Part shown: positions 16,615-25,881 of the stretch, one piece after another
Position numbering within the stretch: position 1 is the stretch's first letter
Layout of the letters: each line of letters begins with the position of its first letter
From: an uncultured Clostridia bacterium
GTDB lineage: Bacteria > Bacillota > Clostridia > Oscillospirales > Acutalibacteraceae
Length of the DNA: 34,376 nucleotides
Assembly (NCBI GenBank): GCA_947632045.1
Contig: CANRNQ010000023.1
Coordinates: 1-34,376 of the forward strand
Reading direction: 5' to 3'
The notes under the pieces: generated by a model
Databases searched by the model: none
Told to the model about the DNA's origin: nothing
Seen by the model: only the letters and a program-made list of their open reading frames with translations
Translations under genes and position numbers: made by a program

Positions 16615-17461
16615 TGCCGCGATAAGCCGCGAGCACGCTCGCCGCCTGCTCTACCGTAAGTATGCCGGACGGAATATCAAAGCCCCGCTTTTGCAGTCCC
16701 GACATAATTTTCGTTATCTGAGGCACTCTTAGCCCCATTCTTTCAAGCTCCTCGCCCCTTGAGAAAACAGTGCGCGTATCCTCGAGCATCTCTGCTCTGC
16801 CCTTGTTCATAACGAGGATCCTATCCGCTGTTTTCGCAATATCCTCCATGCTGTGCGACACGAGCAGAACCGTATTTTTTCGCTCCTTGTGATACTGACT
16901 TATCTGCGCAAGCAGCACGTCGCGCCCCGCCGGATCAAGTCCGGCAGTCGGCTCGTCGAGGATAAGAACGTCCGGATCCATTGCGATAACGCCGGCAATG
17001 GCCGCGCGCCGCTTTTCTCCGCCCGAAAGGTCAAACGGCGACTTTGACAGCAGCTCACTCCTCAATCCGGAAAAACGCGCCGCCGAGATAACTCTTTCCC
17101 TTATATCTCCTTCGCTCAGCCCCATATTGCGGGGGCCGTAGGCTATATCCTTTTCAACGGTTTCCTCAAAAAGCTGGTACTCGGGATACTGAAAAACAAG
17201 CCCCACCTTGAACCTTATTTTCCTTATTTCCTTCGGCGACTGCCATATATCCGTGCCTTCGAGCCTTATTGTACCGCTCGTCGGCCTTATGAGCCCGTTG
17301 AGCATCTGCACGAGCGTCGATTTGCCGGAGCCGGTATGACCTATTATCCCGACAAATTCTCCCTCTTTTATTTGTATGTTAAGCCTGTCGTTCGCGGTCT
17401 TTTCAAAGGGCGTTCCCTGACCGTACACAAACGACAGGTTTTCGGTTTCGATTATATTCAT
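16604..17461 (-). CDS. ecfA2: Energy-coupling factor transporter ATP-binding protein EcfA2
   Basis: This is the second ATPase of the ECF module, 285 residues, hydrolysing ATP at the cytoplasmic face with EcfA1. Visible motifs are Walker A GHTGSGKST (about 41-49), Q-loop VFQYPEYQLFE, signature LSGGEKRR, Walker B VLILDEPTAGLD and the switch His in LLVSHSMED. The ATG is 18 bp after the ecfA1 stop. The protein ends inside a small hairpin just before the cloverleaf element. Confidence 0.96.
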   Translation of the reverse strand: MNIIETENLSFVYGQGTPFEKTANDRLNIQIKEGEFVGIIGHTGSGKSTLVQMLNGLIRPTSGTIRLEGTDIWQSPKEIRKIRFKVGLVFQYPEYQLFEETVEKDIAYGPRNMGLSEGDIRERVISAARFSGLRSELLSKSPFDLSGGEKRRAAIAGVIAMDPDVLILDEPTAGLDPAGRDVLLAQISQYHKERKNTVLLVSHSMEDIAKTADRILVMNKGRAEMLEDTRTVFSRGEELERMGLRVPQITKIMSGLQKRGFDIPSGILTVEQAASVLAAYRGRSL

Positions 17462-17479
17462 AATATTCCCCTGTGACGT

Positions 17480-18322
17480 TTATTTAAGGATTTTGCTGAG
17501 CCGGTCTATACATTCGTCCTCATCAAGCGGCAAAGACTCCGCCGGAAAGCCCATTCCCACAAGGCGGTACATGAGCTCGGTCGCCTGGGGCACGTCGAGC
17601 CGGTGGCGCTTTAAAAGCTCCACCTCGGAAAAGACCTCGCGCGGACTGCCCTGAGTGAGAATTTTTCCGCTGTCCATAACTATTACTCGGTCGGCTTGAA
17701 CAGCCTCGTCCATATAGTGAGTGATCAAAACTATGGTTATGCCCTTTTCGCGGTTGAGCTTTTTTATCGTAGCCATGACCTCGTCGCGCCCCTTTGGGTC
17801 GAGCATAGCCGTCGGCTCGTCAAGCACAAGGCACTGAGGCTGCATTGCTATTATACCGGCTATCGCCACTCTCTGTTTTTGACCGCCGGAGAGCTTATAT
17901 GGCGCGTGCGCCCTGTATTCGTACATATCGACGGCCTTTAACGCCTCGTCTACTCTCCTTCTTATTTCGTCCGGCTCTATCCCGAGGTTTTCCGGCCCGA
18001 AGGCCACGTCCTCCTCGACAATGCTTGCTACAAGCTGATTGTCGGGGTTTTGCAGCACGAGCCCCACGGTTTTTCTCACGTCATAGCTAACGTCTGGCTC
18101 CGAGGTATCAAGGCCGTTTACGAAAACCTTGCCCTTTTCCGGCAGGAGCATGGCGTTTAAGAGCTTTGCCATTGTCGATTTTCCGCAGCCGTTATGTCCG
18201 AGCAGGGCGACAAACTCGCCCTTATTTATATTTAACGATATATCGTTGAGTACATATTTATTTGCGTTATCGTTCGAATCGTACCTGAACGACACGTTTT
18301 CAACCTTTATGAAATCCTTCAT
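17480..18322 (-). CDS. ecfA1: Energy-coupling factor transporter ATP-binding protein EcfA1
   Basis: This is the first ATPase of the ECF transporter, 280 residues. ATG 18320-18322 (MKDFIKVENVSFRY) is chosen because GAGGGGA lies 5 bases upstream; the frame extends 13 codons further into the preceding gene. Walker A is GHNGCGKST, the Q-loop LQNPDNQLV, the signature LSGGQKQR and Walker B CLVLDEPTAMLD. The LVASIVEEDVAFGPENLG stretch is characteristic of EcfA. It begins 8 bp after the methyltransferase stop, so it belongs to the same transcript. Confidence 0.96.
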   Translation of the reverse strand: MKDFIKVENVSFRYDSNDNANKYVLNDISLNINKGEFVALLGHNGCGKSTMAKLLNAMLLPEKGKVFVNGLDTSEPDVSYDVRKTVGLVLQNPDNQLVASIVEEDVAFGPENLGIEPDEIRRRVDEALKAVDMYEYRAHAPYKLSGGQKQRVAIAGIIAMQPQCLVLDEPTAMLDPKGRDEVMATIKKLNREKGITIVLITHYMDEAVQADRVIVMDSGKILTQGSPREVFSEVELLKRHRLDVPQATELMYRLVGMGFPAESLPLDEDECIDRLSKILK

Positions 18323-18330
18323 TTTTCCCC

Positions 18331-19191
18331 TCAAGACTGCCATATCGCGGTAGAGCCGCACGGCAGTATCAAATCAGTATCGGTGACCTTTAGTCCGATC
18401 TCGTCGGAGCTTACGCTTCCGCCGTATTTTTTCTTGATAAGCACGCCGAGCATATATTCCATAACGGACGGCGGCAAGCCAGTCGTGTAGGAATTGATCA
18501 TAAAAAACGACGGGTCGTCGCTGAGCACGCCTGCGCACAGCTCAATGAGCGGGAAAAGCTGTTCCTCCAGCTTCCACACCTCGCCGCCCGGCCCTCTGCC
18601 GTAGGACGGCGGATCCATTATCACCGCGTCGTACCTGCTGCCCCGCCTTATCTCGCGGCGCACAAATTTAATGCAGTCGTCGACTATCCACCTCACGGGT
18701 CTGTCGGAAAGCCCCGACTCCGCTGAGTTTTCCTTAGCCCACTGCACCATACCCTTAGACGCGTCCACATGGCAAACCCTCGCTCCCGCGTTGGCGCAGG
18801 CGAGAGTCGCCCCTCCCGTATAGGCAAAAAGGTTCAGTACACTTAGCTGTCTGCCGGAGCTTTTTATTTTTTCGTCAACAAATTCCCAGTTCACAGCCTG
18901 CTCAGGAAACACTCCCGTGTGCTTAAAGCCCATGGGCTTGATTCGAAATTTAAGCTCGTTAAAGGCTATTTTCCACACGTCGGGATGCTTTTTATACACC
19001 TGCCAGCTTCCGCCTCCGCTTGAGCTGCGGTGATAGCGCGCGTGCGCCATCTGCCAAAGCGGGTCGTTTTTCGGCGTGCTCCAGATTATCTGCGGGTCGG
19101 GCCTTATAAGTATTATATCTCCCCAGCGCTCGAGCCTCTCTCCGTCGGACGCGTCGATAAGCTCATAATCGCGCCAATTTGCAAAGCGCAT
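18331..19191 (-). CDS. Class I SAM-dependent methyltransferase, RlmI/RlmK-like
   Basis: This 286-residue methyltransferase probably acts on 23S rRNA. GGAGGAG lies 5 bases before the ATG. Residues about 115-215 hold the Rossmann core: VLNLFAYTGGATLACANAGA (motif I), HVDASKGMVQWAKEN (motif II), the catalytic-loop motif VIMDPPSYGRG, and KLEEQLFPLIELC. The DPPSY motif and the order of elements match the RlmI/RlmK family (Methyltrans_SAM). There is no PUA domain, so the exact target base is uncertain. It lies between glmM (14 bp gap) and ecfA1 (8 bp gap) in a continuous operon. Confidence 0.85.
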   Translation of the reverse strand: MRFANWRDYELIDASDGERLERWGDIILIRPDPQIIWSTPKNDPLWQMAHARYHRSSSGGGSWQVYKKHPDVWKIAFNELKFRIKPMGFKHTGVFPEQAVNWEFVDEKIKSSGRQLSVLNLFAYTGGATLACANAGARVCHVDASKGMVQWAKENSAESGLSDRPVRWIVDDCIKFVRREIRRGSRYDAVIMDPPSYGRGPGGEVWKLEEQLFPLIELCAGVLSDDPSFFMINSYTTGLPPSVMEYMLGVLIKKKYGGSVSSDEIGLKVTDTDLILPCGSTAIWQS

Positions 19192-19205
19192 ATATTCTCC
19201 TCCGA

Positions 19206-20555
19206 TTACGAAAGTCTTTCCTTTATAACTCCTGCCACGTCCTTCGCGATTTTATCTATCGCCTCGTGGTCGTCGCCTTCGACCATAACGCGTATAAGCG
19301 GCTCCGTGCCGGATGCGCGCACGAGTATTCTCCCGCTTTCCGCAAGCGCCTGCTCGGCGCTTTTTACAGCGCTTAAAATTTCCCCGTCCGTATCAAGCAG
19401 CGATTTGCTCTCGTTTTTGACAGTGACGTTTTCCATCACCTGCGGCAGTCTGCTCATGAGCTTTGCCATATCGGAAAGCCTTTCCCTGCGCCTGTTCATC
19501 ATGCTCAGAAGCTGTGCGGCGGTCATCTGGCCGTCCCCCGTTGTGCAGTAGTCAAGGAATATAACGTGACCGGACTGTTCGCCGCCTATGCTGTACCCCT
19601 CGGAGCGCATCGCCTCAAGCACATATCTGTCACCGACCTTTGTCGAAACAAATTTTATTCCCTCGCGGTCGCAGAATTTATTGAATCCCATATTCGTCAG
19701 TATAGTGCCGACTACCGCGTCCTTTTTCAGCTTCCCTCTGCGCTTGAAATCCTGAGCGCAGATAGCTATTATAAAATCTCCGTCTACAAGGCTTCCGTTT
19801 TCGTCGACCGCAAGACATCTGTCCGCGTCGCCGTCAAAGGCTATTCCCGCGTCAAGAGAATTTTTCTTTACATAGCTTATCAGGTTATCAATATGAGTGG
19901 AGCCGCAGCCGTCGTTTATATTTATTCCGTCCGGCTTGTCATAAAGCATATGACATTTTGCGCCGAGAGCCGTAAAGAGCTTTTCGGCGGTTCTTGAAGC
20001 TGAGCCGTTTGAGCAGTCGAAGGCAAGCTCCATACCGTCGAGCCTGTAGTCCACGGTTTCGACAACATGGTTTATGTAATCGTCAACCGCCGTGTCCGCA
20101 ATCATAACATGGCCGAGCCTGTCGCCGGAGTAATTCGGGTAGGGCTGGGCAGCGTCGAGGACTATCGCCTCTATGCATTCCTCAAGCTCATCGGGCAGCT
20201 TGTAGCCGTCAGAATTGAATATTTTTATTCCGTTAAATTCAAACGGATTATGCGACGCCGAAATCATTATTCCCGCGTCGGCATTGTATTTGCCGAGCAA
20301 ATAAGCCACCGCCGGAGTCGGCACAACGCCGAGCTTTATGACGTTTGCTCCGACCGAGCAAAGGCCGGCTATCAACGCGCCCTCAAGCATATCAGAGCTT
20401 AAGCGCGTATCCTTGCCTATCACTACACGCGGATGCGACGAGCTGTCGCTGATAAGAACCATTGCCGCCGCTCTGCCTATATTCATCGCAAGCTCCGGCG
20501 TAAGCTCGGTATTTGCGACCCCTCTTGCACCGTCGGTGCCAAATAATCTTCCCAT
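19206..20555 (-). CDS. glmM: Phosphoglucosamine mutase GlmM
   Basis: GlmM converts glucosamine-6-phosphate to glucosamine-1-phosphate for peptidoglycan precursor synthesis. The 449-residue length is standard. The phosphoserine loop ISASHNPFEFNGIK places the active Ser at about 101. Mg2+ binding DGDADR is near 240, the sugar-binding loop GGEQSGH near 328, and the phosphate-binding RASGTEPLIRVM near the C-terminus. The ATG follows CAGGAGG with normal spacing. A 134-bp gap separates it from ruvB and holds a possible promoter. Confidence 0.97.
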   Translation of the reverse strand: MGRLFGTDGARGVANTELTPELAMNIGRAAAMVLISDSSSHPRVVIGKDTRLSSDMLEGALIAGLCSVGANVIKLGVVPTPAVAYLLGKYNADAGIMISASHNPFEFNGIKIFNSDGYKLPDELEECIEAIVLDAAQPYPNYSGDRLGHVMIADTAVDDYINHVVETVDYRLDGMELAFDCSNGSASRTAEKLFTALGAKCHMLYDKPDGININDGCGSTHIDNLISYVKKNSLDAGIAFDGDADRCLAVDENGSLVDGDFIIAICAQDFKRRGKLKKDAVVGTILTNMGFNKFCDREGIKFVSTKVGDRYVLEAMRSEGYSIGGEQSGHVIFLDYCTTGDGQMTAAQLLSMMNRRRERLSDMAKLMSRLPQVMENVTVKNESKSLLDTDGEILSAVKSAEQALAESGRILVRASGTEPLIRVMVEGDDHEAIDKIAKDVAGVIKERLS

Positions 20556-20659
20556 ATGTTTCCTCCTGAAATAAAAGTAAATCGATCGACCTTTTGATGA
20601 TCTTAATTTTGATAAAAGTCGGCATTTTAAATCGGACTGTCTTCCTAAGCTTAAAACAG

Positions 20660-20688
20660 ATTATGTTAAATTTTATATTAAATTCCAA
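20660..20688 (-). promoter_or_regulatory. Candidate glmM promoter
   Basis: The minus strand reads TTGGAA (20688-20683), 17-bp spacer, CATAAT (20665-20660), just past the ruvB stop and about 105 bp before the glmM ATG. The surrounding 134-bp gap is AT-rich and has no clear terminator, so read-through from ruvCAB is possible. Confidence 0.4.
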
Positions 20689-20689
20689 A

Positions 20690-21745
20690 TTAATTATCCT
20701 GATCAAAAAGCGTCGGCTGCGACGCGACAGTTACCCCCTCGAAGTCATAGCCGAGATGCTTGCAGCCCGCGCTCGTTATGCATCTGCCGCGCGGAGTTCG
20801 GCTTAAAAATCCTATCTGCATGAGGTACGGCTCGTATACGTCCTCTATTGTGACCGCCTCCTCGCCTATGGCGGCGGCAAGCGTTTCAAGCCCTACCGGC
20901 CCGCCGCGATAAAATTTTATCATTGCCTCCAGCATTCGCCTGTCGTTTGCGTCAAGCCCGAGCTTGTCGATCTCGAGCTTATCGAGCGCGATTTTCGCGG
21001 AGTCGCCGTTTATAATTCCGCCGCTTATAATCTGTGCAAAATCGCGAACCCGCTTTAAAAGCCTGTTCGCTATTCTCGGCGTTCCCCTTGAACGCGAGGC
21101 TATTTCCGCCGCGCCCTCGCGGTCTATCGGCATATTTAAAATTCCTGCGCTGCGCTCGACTATACGCGCAAGCTCGTCGGGCGTGTATAATTCAAGCCTC
21201 AATATGACTCCGAAGCGATCCCTCAGCGGAGCCGTGAGCTGCCCTGCCCTTGTGGTCGCCCCGACAAGAGTAAATCTTTGAAGCGGAAGATGATACGAGG
21301 CCGCCATTTGGCCCTTGCCGGTCACAATGTCTATCGCAAAATCCTCCATTGAGGGATAGAGTATCTCCTCGACTGCGCGTGAAAGGCGGTGTATTTCGTC
21401 GATAAAAAGTACGTCGCCCTCGTTCAGGCTTGTCAAAAGCGCCGCGAGATCCCCCGGCTTTTCGATTGCGGGCCCCGAGGTTATTCTGAGATTGGTTCCG
21501 AGCTCGTTCGCTATAATCCCCGCAAGGGTAGTCTTTCCAAGTCCCGGCGGGCCGTAAAGCAGCACATGGTCGAGCGCCTCTCCTCTTTGCAGAGCCGCCT
21601 GAATAAACACCGACAGGTTTTCCTTGACCTTCTCCTGCCCTATATAGTCTTCAAGCCGCTGCGGTCTAAGCGGATTATCGTTGTCGGTAAGGTCGCACGG
21701 AATTTCGGATGGACTTAATATTCTGTTTTCATAATCCATTTCCAT
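20690..21745 (-). CDS. ruvB: Holliday junction branch migration ATPase RuvB
   Basis: RuvB is the hexameric AAA+ motor that drives branch migration with RuvA. The 351-residue protein shows Walker [10 protein letters not shown] (about 65-73), Walker [10 protein letters not shown] (about 112-120), the sensor stretch LVGATTRAG, the arginine-finger region LRDRFGV, and the C-terminal winged helix ([21 protein letters not shown] split over its last 60 residues). GGAGGG precedes the ATG. It lies 18 bp after ruvA in the ruvCAB operon. Confidence 0.98.
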   Translation of the reverse strand: MEMDYENRILSPSEIPCDLTDNDNPLRPQRLEDYIGQEKVKENLSVFIQAALQRGEALDHVLLYGPPGLGKTTLAGIIANELGTNLRITSGPAIEKPGDLAALLTSLNEGDVLFIDEIHRLSRAVEEILYPSMEDFAIDIVTGKGQMAASYHLPLQRFTLVGATTRAGQLTAPLRDRFGVILRLELYTPDELARIVERSAGILNMPIDREGAAEIASRSRGTPRIANRLLKRVRDFAQIISGGIINGDSAKIALDKLEIDKLGLDANDRRMLEAMIKFYRGGPVGLETLAAAIGEEAVTIEDVYEPYLMQIGFLSRTPRGRCITSAGCKHLGYDFEGVTVASQPTLFDQDN

Positions 21746-21763
21746 TTTTATTCCCTCCGGTAA

Positions 21764-22369
21764 TTAACGACTCGCCATTTCTCTTAAAACGGCTGAGATG
21801 AGTTCTTCAACGCTCAGCGATTGGTCGAGCTTAGACAAAATCGGTATCACTTCGCCGCCGTCATAGCCGAGCACCGCCAAAGCCTCGACTGCGTTTTGCA
21901 TATTGCCGTAAAGCTGTACGCCTCCGCCGCTGCTTTCAAGCGGCAGGCTTTCCTCGGAAATATCGAACGCCTTAAGCTTATCCTTAAGCTCAAGGATTAT
22001 CCTCTGCGCAAGCTTTAGCCCGACTCCGTTCGCCCTTGTTATCGCCTTGCTGTCCGAGGAGGCTATACATATCGCAAGCTGTTCCGGCAAAAGCTCGGAT
22101 AATATCGACAGCGCAAGCCTCGGCCCCACCTTGCTCACGCTCGTTAAAAGTCTGAAGCAGGAAAGCTCCGACTCGGTTGAAAAGCCAAAAAGCTCTGCCG
22201 AGTCATCTCTTAAAGACATATGCGTGTAAAGCATCGTTTCGCTGTTGAGCTTTGGCAGCGTCCGCTGTGTGTTCATGGTGGTCATGCATTTGTAGCCTAT
22301 GCCGCCGCACTCTATCACAACAAAGCTCGGCTCAATATGGATCAATTTTCCTCTTATGCTGTAAATCAT
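21764..22369 (-). CDS. ruvA: Holliday junction branch migration complex subunit RuvA
   Basis: RuvA is the tetrameric Holliday-junction-binding partner of RuvB. The 201-residue protein has the N-terminal OB fold (MIYSIRGKLIHIEPSFVVIE), helix-hairpin-helix motifs (LTSVSKVGPRLALSILSEL and ITRANGVGLKLAQRIILEL) and a C-terminal domain III. Its ATG overlaps the ruvC stop by four bases (ATGA), so the two are translationally coupled. Confidence 0.97.
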   Translation of the reverse strand: MIYSIRGKLIHIEPSFVVIECGGIGYKCMTTMNTQRTLPKLNSETMLYTHMSLRDDSAELFGFSTESELSCFRLLTSVSKVGPRLALSILSELLPEQLAICIASSDSKAITRANGVGLKLAQRIILELKDKLKAFDISEESLPLESSGGGVQLYGNMQNAVEALAVLGYDGGEVIPILSKLDQSLSVEELISAVLREMASR

Positions 22370-22902
22370 TTTTTTAACCCTTTTCTGAATATCATAGCCT
22401 TTAAATTCGTTCCCGCCGCGTGCGTGTGGGTGATGGCCATAGCGAGAGCGTCCGCTGTATCGTCCGGCTTTGGAAGCTCGCTGAGCCTTAAAAGCCGTCT
22501 TGTCATCTCCATTATCTGCGGCTTTTTCGCCTGACCGTAGCCGGTCACCGCCATTTTGACCTGTAAAGGGGTGTATTCATATACGGGAACGCCGTTTTTC
22601 CGCGCCGCCAAAACTATGACTCCTCTCGCCTGCGCGACGTTTATCGCGGTCTTTTGGTTGTTTTGAAAATACAGGCGCTCAATGGCCATTGCGTTAGGCT
22701 TTACGGTTTTTATTATCATATCGAGCTCATCATATATATGCACCAGACGCAGATCAAAATCACTGCCCGCCACCGTAGTTATCGCGCCGTATTTAAGCGG
22801 AGAGTAATTAACACCGTTAAAGTCTATCGCGCCCCAGCCCACAATGGCGTATCCCGGGTCAATTCCCAAAACGACCAAAAAACTCATCCTTCCCGATCGC
22901 AT
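22366..22902 (-). CDS. ruvC: Crossover junction endodeoxyribonuclease RuvC
   Basis: RuvC resolves Holliday junctions by metal-dependent nicking. The GIDPG catalytic motif opens the fold, with ERLYFQNN (catalytic Glu) in the middle and DTADALAMAITH (catalytic Asp) near the end. The start is not certain. ATG 22902 has TAGGA four bases upstream and gives 178 residues. A TTG at 22878, giving MVVLGIDPG and 170 residues, has AAGGA eight bases upstream and agrees better with the usual family N-terminus. It heads the ruvCAB operon. Confidence 0.95.
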   Translation of the reverse strand: MRSGRMSFLVVLGIDPGYAIVGWGAIDFNGVNYSPLKYGAITTVAGSDFDLRLVHIYDELDMIIKTVKPNAMAIERLYFQNNQKTAINVAQARGVIVLAARKNGVPVYEYTPLQVKMAVTGYGQAKKPQIMEMTRRLLRLSELPKPDDTADALAMAITHTHAAGTNLKAMIFRKGLKK

Positions 22903-22924
22903 ATTTTCCTAATTCTATCATATG

Positions 22925-22953
22925 ATTATACCACATAGTTCAGACACGGGCAA
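22925..22953 (-). promoter_or_regulatory. Promoter of the ruvCAB operon
   Basis: The minus strand reads TTGCCC (22953-22948), 17-bp spacer, TATAAT (22930-22925). Transcription would start near 22918, only about 16 nt before the upstream ATG. It is divergent from the Mn2+ pump promoter. Confidence 0.65.
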
Positions 22954-22999
22954 GAATTAGAGGGGCATAAATTAAATTTAATCATTTGTTAAAATTCGG

Positions 23000-23028
23000 T
23001 TGACAATTCGAGAAATAACAATTATAAT
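23000..23028 (+). promoter_or_regulatory. Consensus sigma-A promoter of the Mn2+ riboswitch/ATPase transcript
   Basis: TTGACA (23000-23005), exactly 17 bp, then TATAAT (23023-23028): a perfect housekeeping-promoter consensus, as expected for a transcript controlled downstream by attenuation. Confidence 0.85.
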
Positions 23029-23051
23029 TATTATAACATAATATTGAATGA

Positions 23052-23144
23052 ATAAGAGGGAGTAGCCGGCAGGCGTCTGTAATATGTTGCGTCAGTACAA
23101 TTGCTTATGCAATTCGCTCATATTTTAAATGGCAAGACTTTTAT
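23052..23144 (+). ncRNA. yybP-ykoY-type manganese riboswitch aptamer
   Basis: The leader carries the family hallmark GAGGGAGTAGCC near its 5' end and GGCAAGACTTTTATC at its 3' end. The P1 helix pairs ATAAGAG (23052-23058) with CTTTTAT (23138-23144), with one G-T wobble. The 3' strand of P1 is also the 5' arm of the terminator that follows, the arrangement by which Mn2+ binding stabilises P1 and allows read-through. The downstream gene is a P-type ATPase of the type that YoaB/MgtA riboswitches control. Identification is by eye; a covariance search was not possible. Confidence 0.85.
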
Positions 23145-23190
23145 CACAATTGGGTTTTCGGTCGCCTTTTGTGGTAAAAGTTTTTTATTT
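23137..23190 (+). terminator. Riboswitch-controlled intrinsic terminator
   Basis: ACTTTTATCAC (23137-23147) pairs with GTGGTAAAAGT (23171-23181), 11 bp with one G-T wobble, followed by a T-run. Its 5' arm overlaps the P1 strand of the aptamer, so the two structures exclude each other. Confidence 0.88.
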
Positions 23191-23244
23191 TGTGCAAATT
23201 ATTCCCTCATCCGTCAATATTAATTTAAGAGGAGGCATATATTT

Positions 23245-25866
23245 ATGAAACCGTGGTATCTTGTTCCCAAAAAGGAAATTTTAAGTATGCTCGGCTCGTC
23301 CGAGGACGGTCTTACGTCCGAAAAAGCGAAAAAGCTGCTGGAGGAAAAGGGCGAAAACGCTCTGCTTGAGGGCAAAAAAAAGGGTATGCTCAGGGTGTTC
23401 TTCGAGCAATTTCTCGATTTGCTCGTTATAATCCTCATTGCAGCCGCGATCATCTCTGCGATAACGGGCGACCTTGAAAGTATGCTTGTAATCTTGGCCG
23501 TCATAGTCTTAAACGCCATTCTCGGAACGGTTCAGTACGAAAAGGCGGAGAAGTCGCTTGAAAGCCTTAAGAGCCTATCATCACCGAGCGCGAAGGTATT
23601 AAGGGACGGGGTGAAAATTGAAATTCCCTCCAAGCAGGTGGTTCCCGGCGACGTGATAATTCTTGAGGCGGGCGATCTTGTCGCCGCTGACGGCAGGATA
23701 CTTAACAACTACTCCTTGCAGGTAAATGAAAGCTCTCTTACCGGTGAATCCACAAACGTCGATAAGTCTGAAAATGATTTATCAAGCGAGCTGCCGCTTG
23801 CCGACCGTACAAATATGGTCTATTCCGGCAGCCTTGTGACCTACGGCAGAGCGGTGGTCGTTGTGACCGACACGGGCATGAACACGGAAATAGGCAAGAT
23901 AGCGAGCCTTATGAACGCGACTAAGGAAAAGAAAACGCCTCTTCAGGTGAGCCTGGACAGGTTCAGCAGCAGGCTCGCCGCCGTGATAATGCTCATCTCT
24001 CTTCTTGTTTTTGCCCTTACTTATTTTCAAACCGGCAACGTGCTCAGCTCGCTTTTGTTCGCCGTCGCTCTCGCGGTCGCGGCAATTCCGGAAGCGCTCA
24101 GCTCGATAGTCACCATAGTTCAGGCTATGGGCACGCAGAAAATGGCTAAGGAACAGGCTATTATCAAGGATTTAAAGGCTGTAGAGAGTCTCGGCTGCGT
24201 TTCCGTTATATGCTCAGACAAAACCGGCACTCTGACTCAAAACAAGATGACGGTTCAAAAGCTCTATATAGACAATGCGGTCATAGAGCCGCAGGAGATC
24301 GATTTAAAAAATCAGCTTCACAGATATATGCTCTATAACGCCATTCTTTCAAACGACTCCTCGATAGTTGACGGAACGGGAATAGGCGACCCCACTGAAT
24401 TTTGCCTGCTTGAAATGGCTGATAAAATTTCTCTCGACTACAATTTTGTAAGAGGCGCTCTCGAAAGGCTCGAAGAGATACCATTTGACTCCGACAGAAA
24501 GCTGATGAGTACAAAGTACAGACTGCACGGCGTTCCCACCGTATTGACGAAGGGCGCGCTCGACGTTCTTCTTGATCGAACGACGCACATAAGAACCTCG
24601 GAGGGCGTGAGGGAGATAACGGAGGCGGACAGGGAAAACATCACAAAACAGAATTACGAGTTTTCCAATAACGGCCTGCGCGTTCTCGCCTTTGGCTACA
24701 AGGAGGTTTCGGACGATTTCACGCTTACTCTTGAAAACGAGAACGACTTCACGTTTATAGGGCTTATTTCAATGATAGACCCGCCGAGAGAGGAATCGGT
24801 GGCGGCGGTTGCCGACGCAAAGCGCGCGGGAATAAAGCCCGTAATGATAACCGGCGATCACAAGATCACCGCGACGGCGATAGCGCGGCAAATAGGAATA
24901 TTTTCGAAGGGCGATATGGCCGTTACCGGCGCTGAGCTTGATGCGATGAGCGAGGAGGAGCTTAACGAAAATATATCACGCATTTCGGTTTACGCGCGCG
25001 TGTCGCCTGAGAATAAAATCAGAATCGTAAACGCATGGCAAAGCAAGGGCAACATAGTTGCGATGACGGGCGACGGAGTAAACGACGCTCCGGCGCTTAA
25101 AAAGGCGGATATAGGCGTTGCGATGGGTATAACGGGAACCGAGGTGTCAAAGGACGCCGCGTCGATGATACTCTCGGACGACAACTTTGCGACTATAATC
25201 AAGGCTGTGACAAACGGAAGAAACGTTTACAGGAACATTAAAAATTCGATAAAGTTCCTTCTGTCGGGAAATATGGCGGCGATACTCTCCGTTTTATACA
25301 CGTCCTTATTCGCCCTGCCTATCCCCTTTGCCCCAACCCATCTGCTGTTCATAAACCTCCTTACGGATTCGCTCCCCGCCATAGCTATCGGCATGGAGCC
25401 CGCCGAACGCGGACTTCTCAATCAAAAGCCGAGAGATCCTAAGGAGGGGATATTGACAAAGGCGTTTGTCGCTGAGCTTTTCGTGCTCGGCGCTTTGATA
25501 GGCATATGCACTATGGGAGCCTATCACATCGGTCTATCCTCATCTCCGATACAGTCGGTCGCAAACGCAACCGCAATGACCATGGCATTCGCCACGCTTA
25601 CTCTTGCCCGTCTTTTCCACGGCTTTAACTGTCGTGGCAACAAATCCATATTCCGGCTCGGAATAAGCTCAAACTGGTGGAGCCTCGGCGCGTTCGCCCT
25701 CGGCGTTTTGCTCTTGTCGCTCGTTTTATTCGTCCCGATATTGCAGCCTATATTCACCGTTCAGCCGCTTAGCCTGCAAAACGTCGGATTTGTCGGGCTG
25801 TTCGCGGTGATTCCAACCGTGATAATCCAAATTTACAAGGTCATAAGAGATATAATTAAAAAATAA
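23245..25866 (+). CDS. P-type cation-transporting ATPase, probable Mn2+ (Ca2+) efflux pump, YoaB/MgtA-like
   Basis: This 873-residue P2-type ATPase of the inner membrane exports divalent cations at the expense of ATP. The order is: N-terminal cation-ATPase domain; M1-M2 (about 57-100); actuator with SLTGEST; M3-M4 containing AIPEALSSIVTIV (about 280); the phosphorylation motif DKTGTLT (Asp about 325); a nucleotide-binding domain; MTGDGVNDAPALKKADIGVAMG (about 605); and M5-M10 to the end. The PEAL sequence in M4, in place of the PEGL of typical Ca2+ pumps, is what I recall from the Mn2+ exporters YoaB and pneumococcal MgtA. AGGAGG lies before ATG 23245. The Mn2+ riboswitch leader argues for Mn2+ as a main substrate. 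Confidence 0.93.
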   Translation: MKPWYLVPKKEILSMLGSSEDGLTSEKAKKLLEEKGENALLEGKKKGMLRVFFEQFLDLLVIILIAAAIISAITGDLESMLVILAVIVLNAILGTVQYEKAEKSLESLKSLSSPSAKVLRDGVKIEIPSKQVVPGDVIILEAGDLVAADGRILNNYSLQVNESSLTGESTNVDKSENDLSSELPLADRTNMVYSGSLVTYGRAVVVVTDTGMNTEIGKIASLMNATKEKKTPLQVSLDRFSSRLAAVIMLISLLVFALTYFQTGNVLSSLLFAVALAVAAIPEALSSIVTIVQAMGTQKMAKEQAIIKDLKAVESLGCVSVICSDKTGTLTQNKMTVQKLYIDNAVIEPQEIDLKNQLHRYMLYNAILSNDSSIVDGTGIGDPTEFCLLEMADKISLDYNFVRGALERLEEIPFDSDRKLMSTKYRLHGVPTVLTKGALDVLLDRTTHIRTSEGVREITEADRENITKQNYEFSNNGLRVLAFGYKEVSDDFTLTLENENDFTFIGLISMIDPPREESVAAVADAKRAGIKPVMITGDHKITATAIARQIGIFSKGDMAVTGAELDAMSEEELNENISRISVYARVSPENKIRIVNAWQSKGNIVAMTGDGVNDAPALKKADIGVAMGITGTEVSKDAASMILSDDNFATIIKAVTNGRNVYRNIKNSIKFLLSGNMAAILSVLYTSLFALPIPFAPTHLLFINLLTDSLPAIAIGMEPAERGLLNQKPRDPKEGILTKAFVAELFVLGALIGICTMGAYHIGLSSSPIQSVANATAMTMAFATLTLARLFHGFNCRGNKSIFRLGISSNWWSLGAFALGVLLLSLVLFVPILQPIFTVQPLSLQNVGFVGLFAVIPTVIIQIYKVIRDIIKK

Positions 25867-25881
25867 ATTTCCCTGACATCT

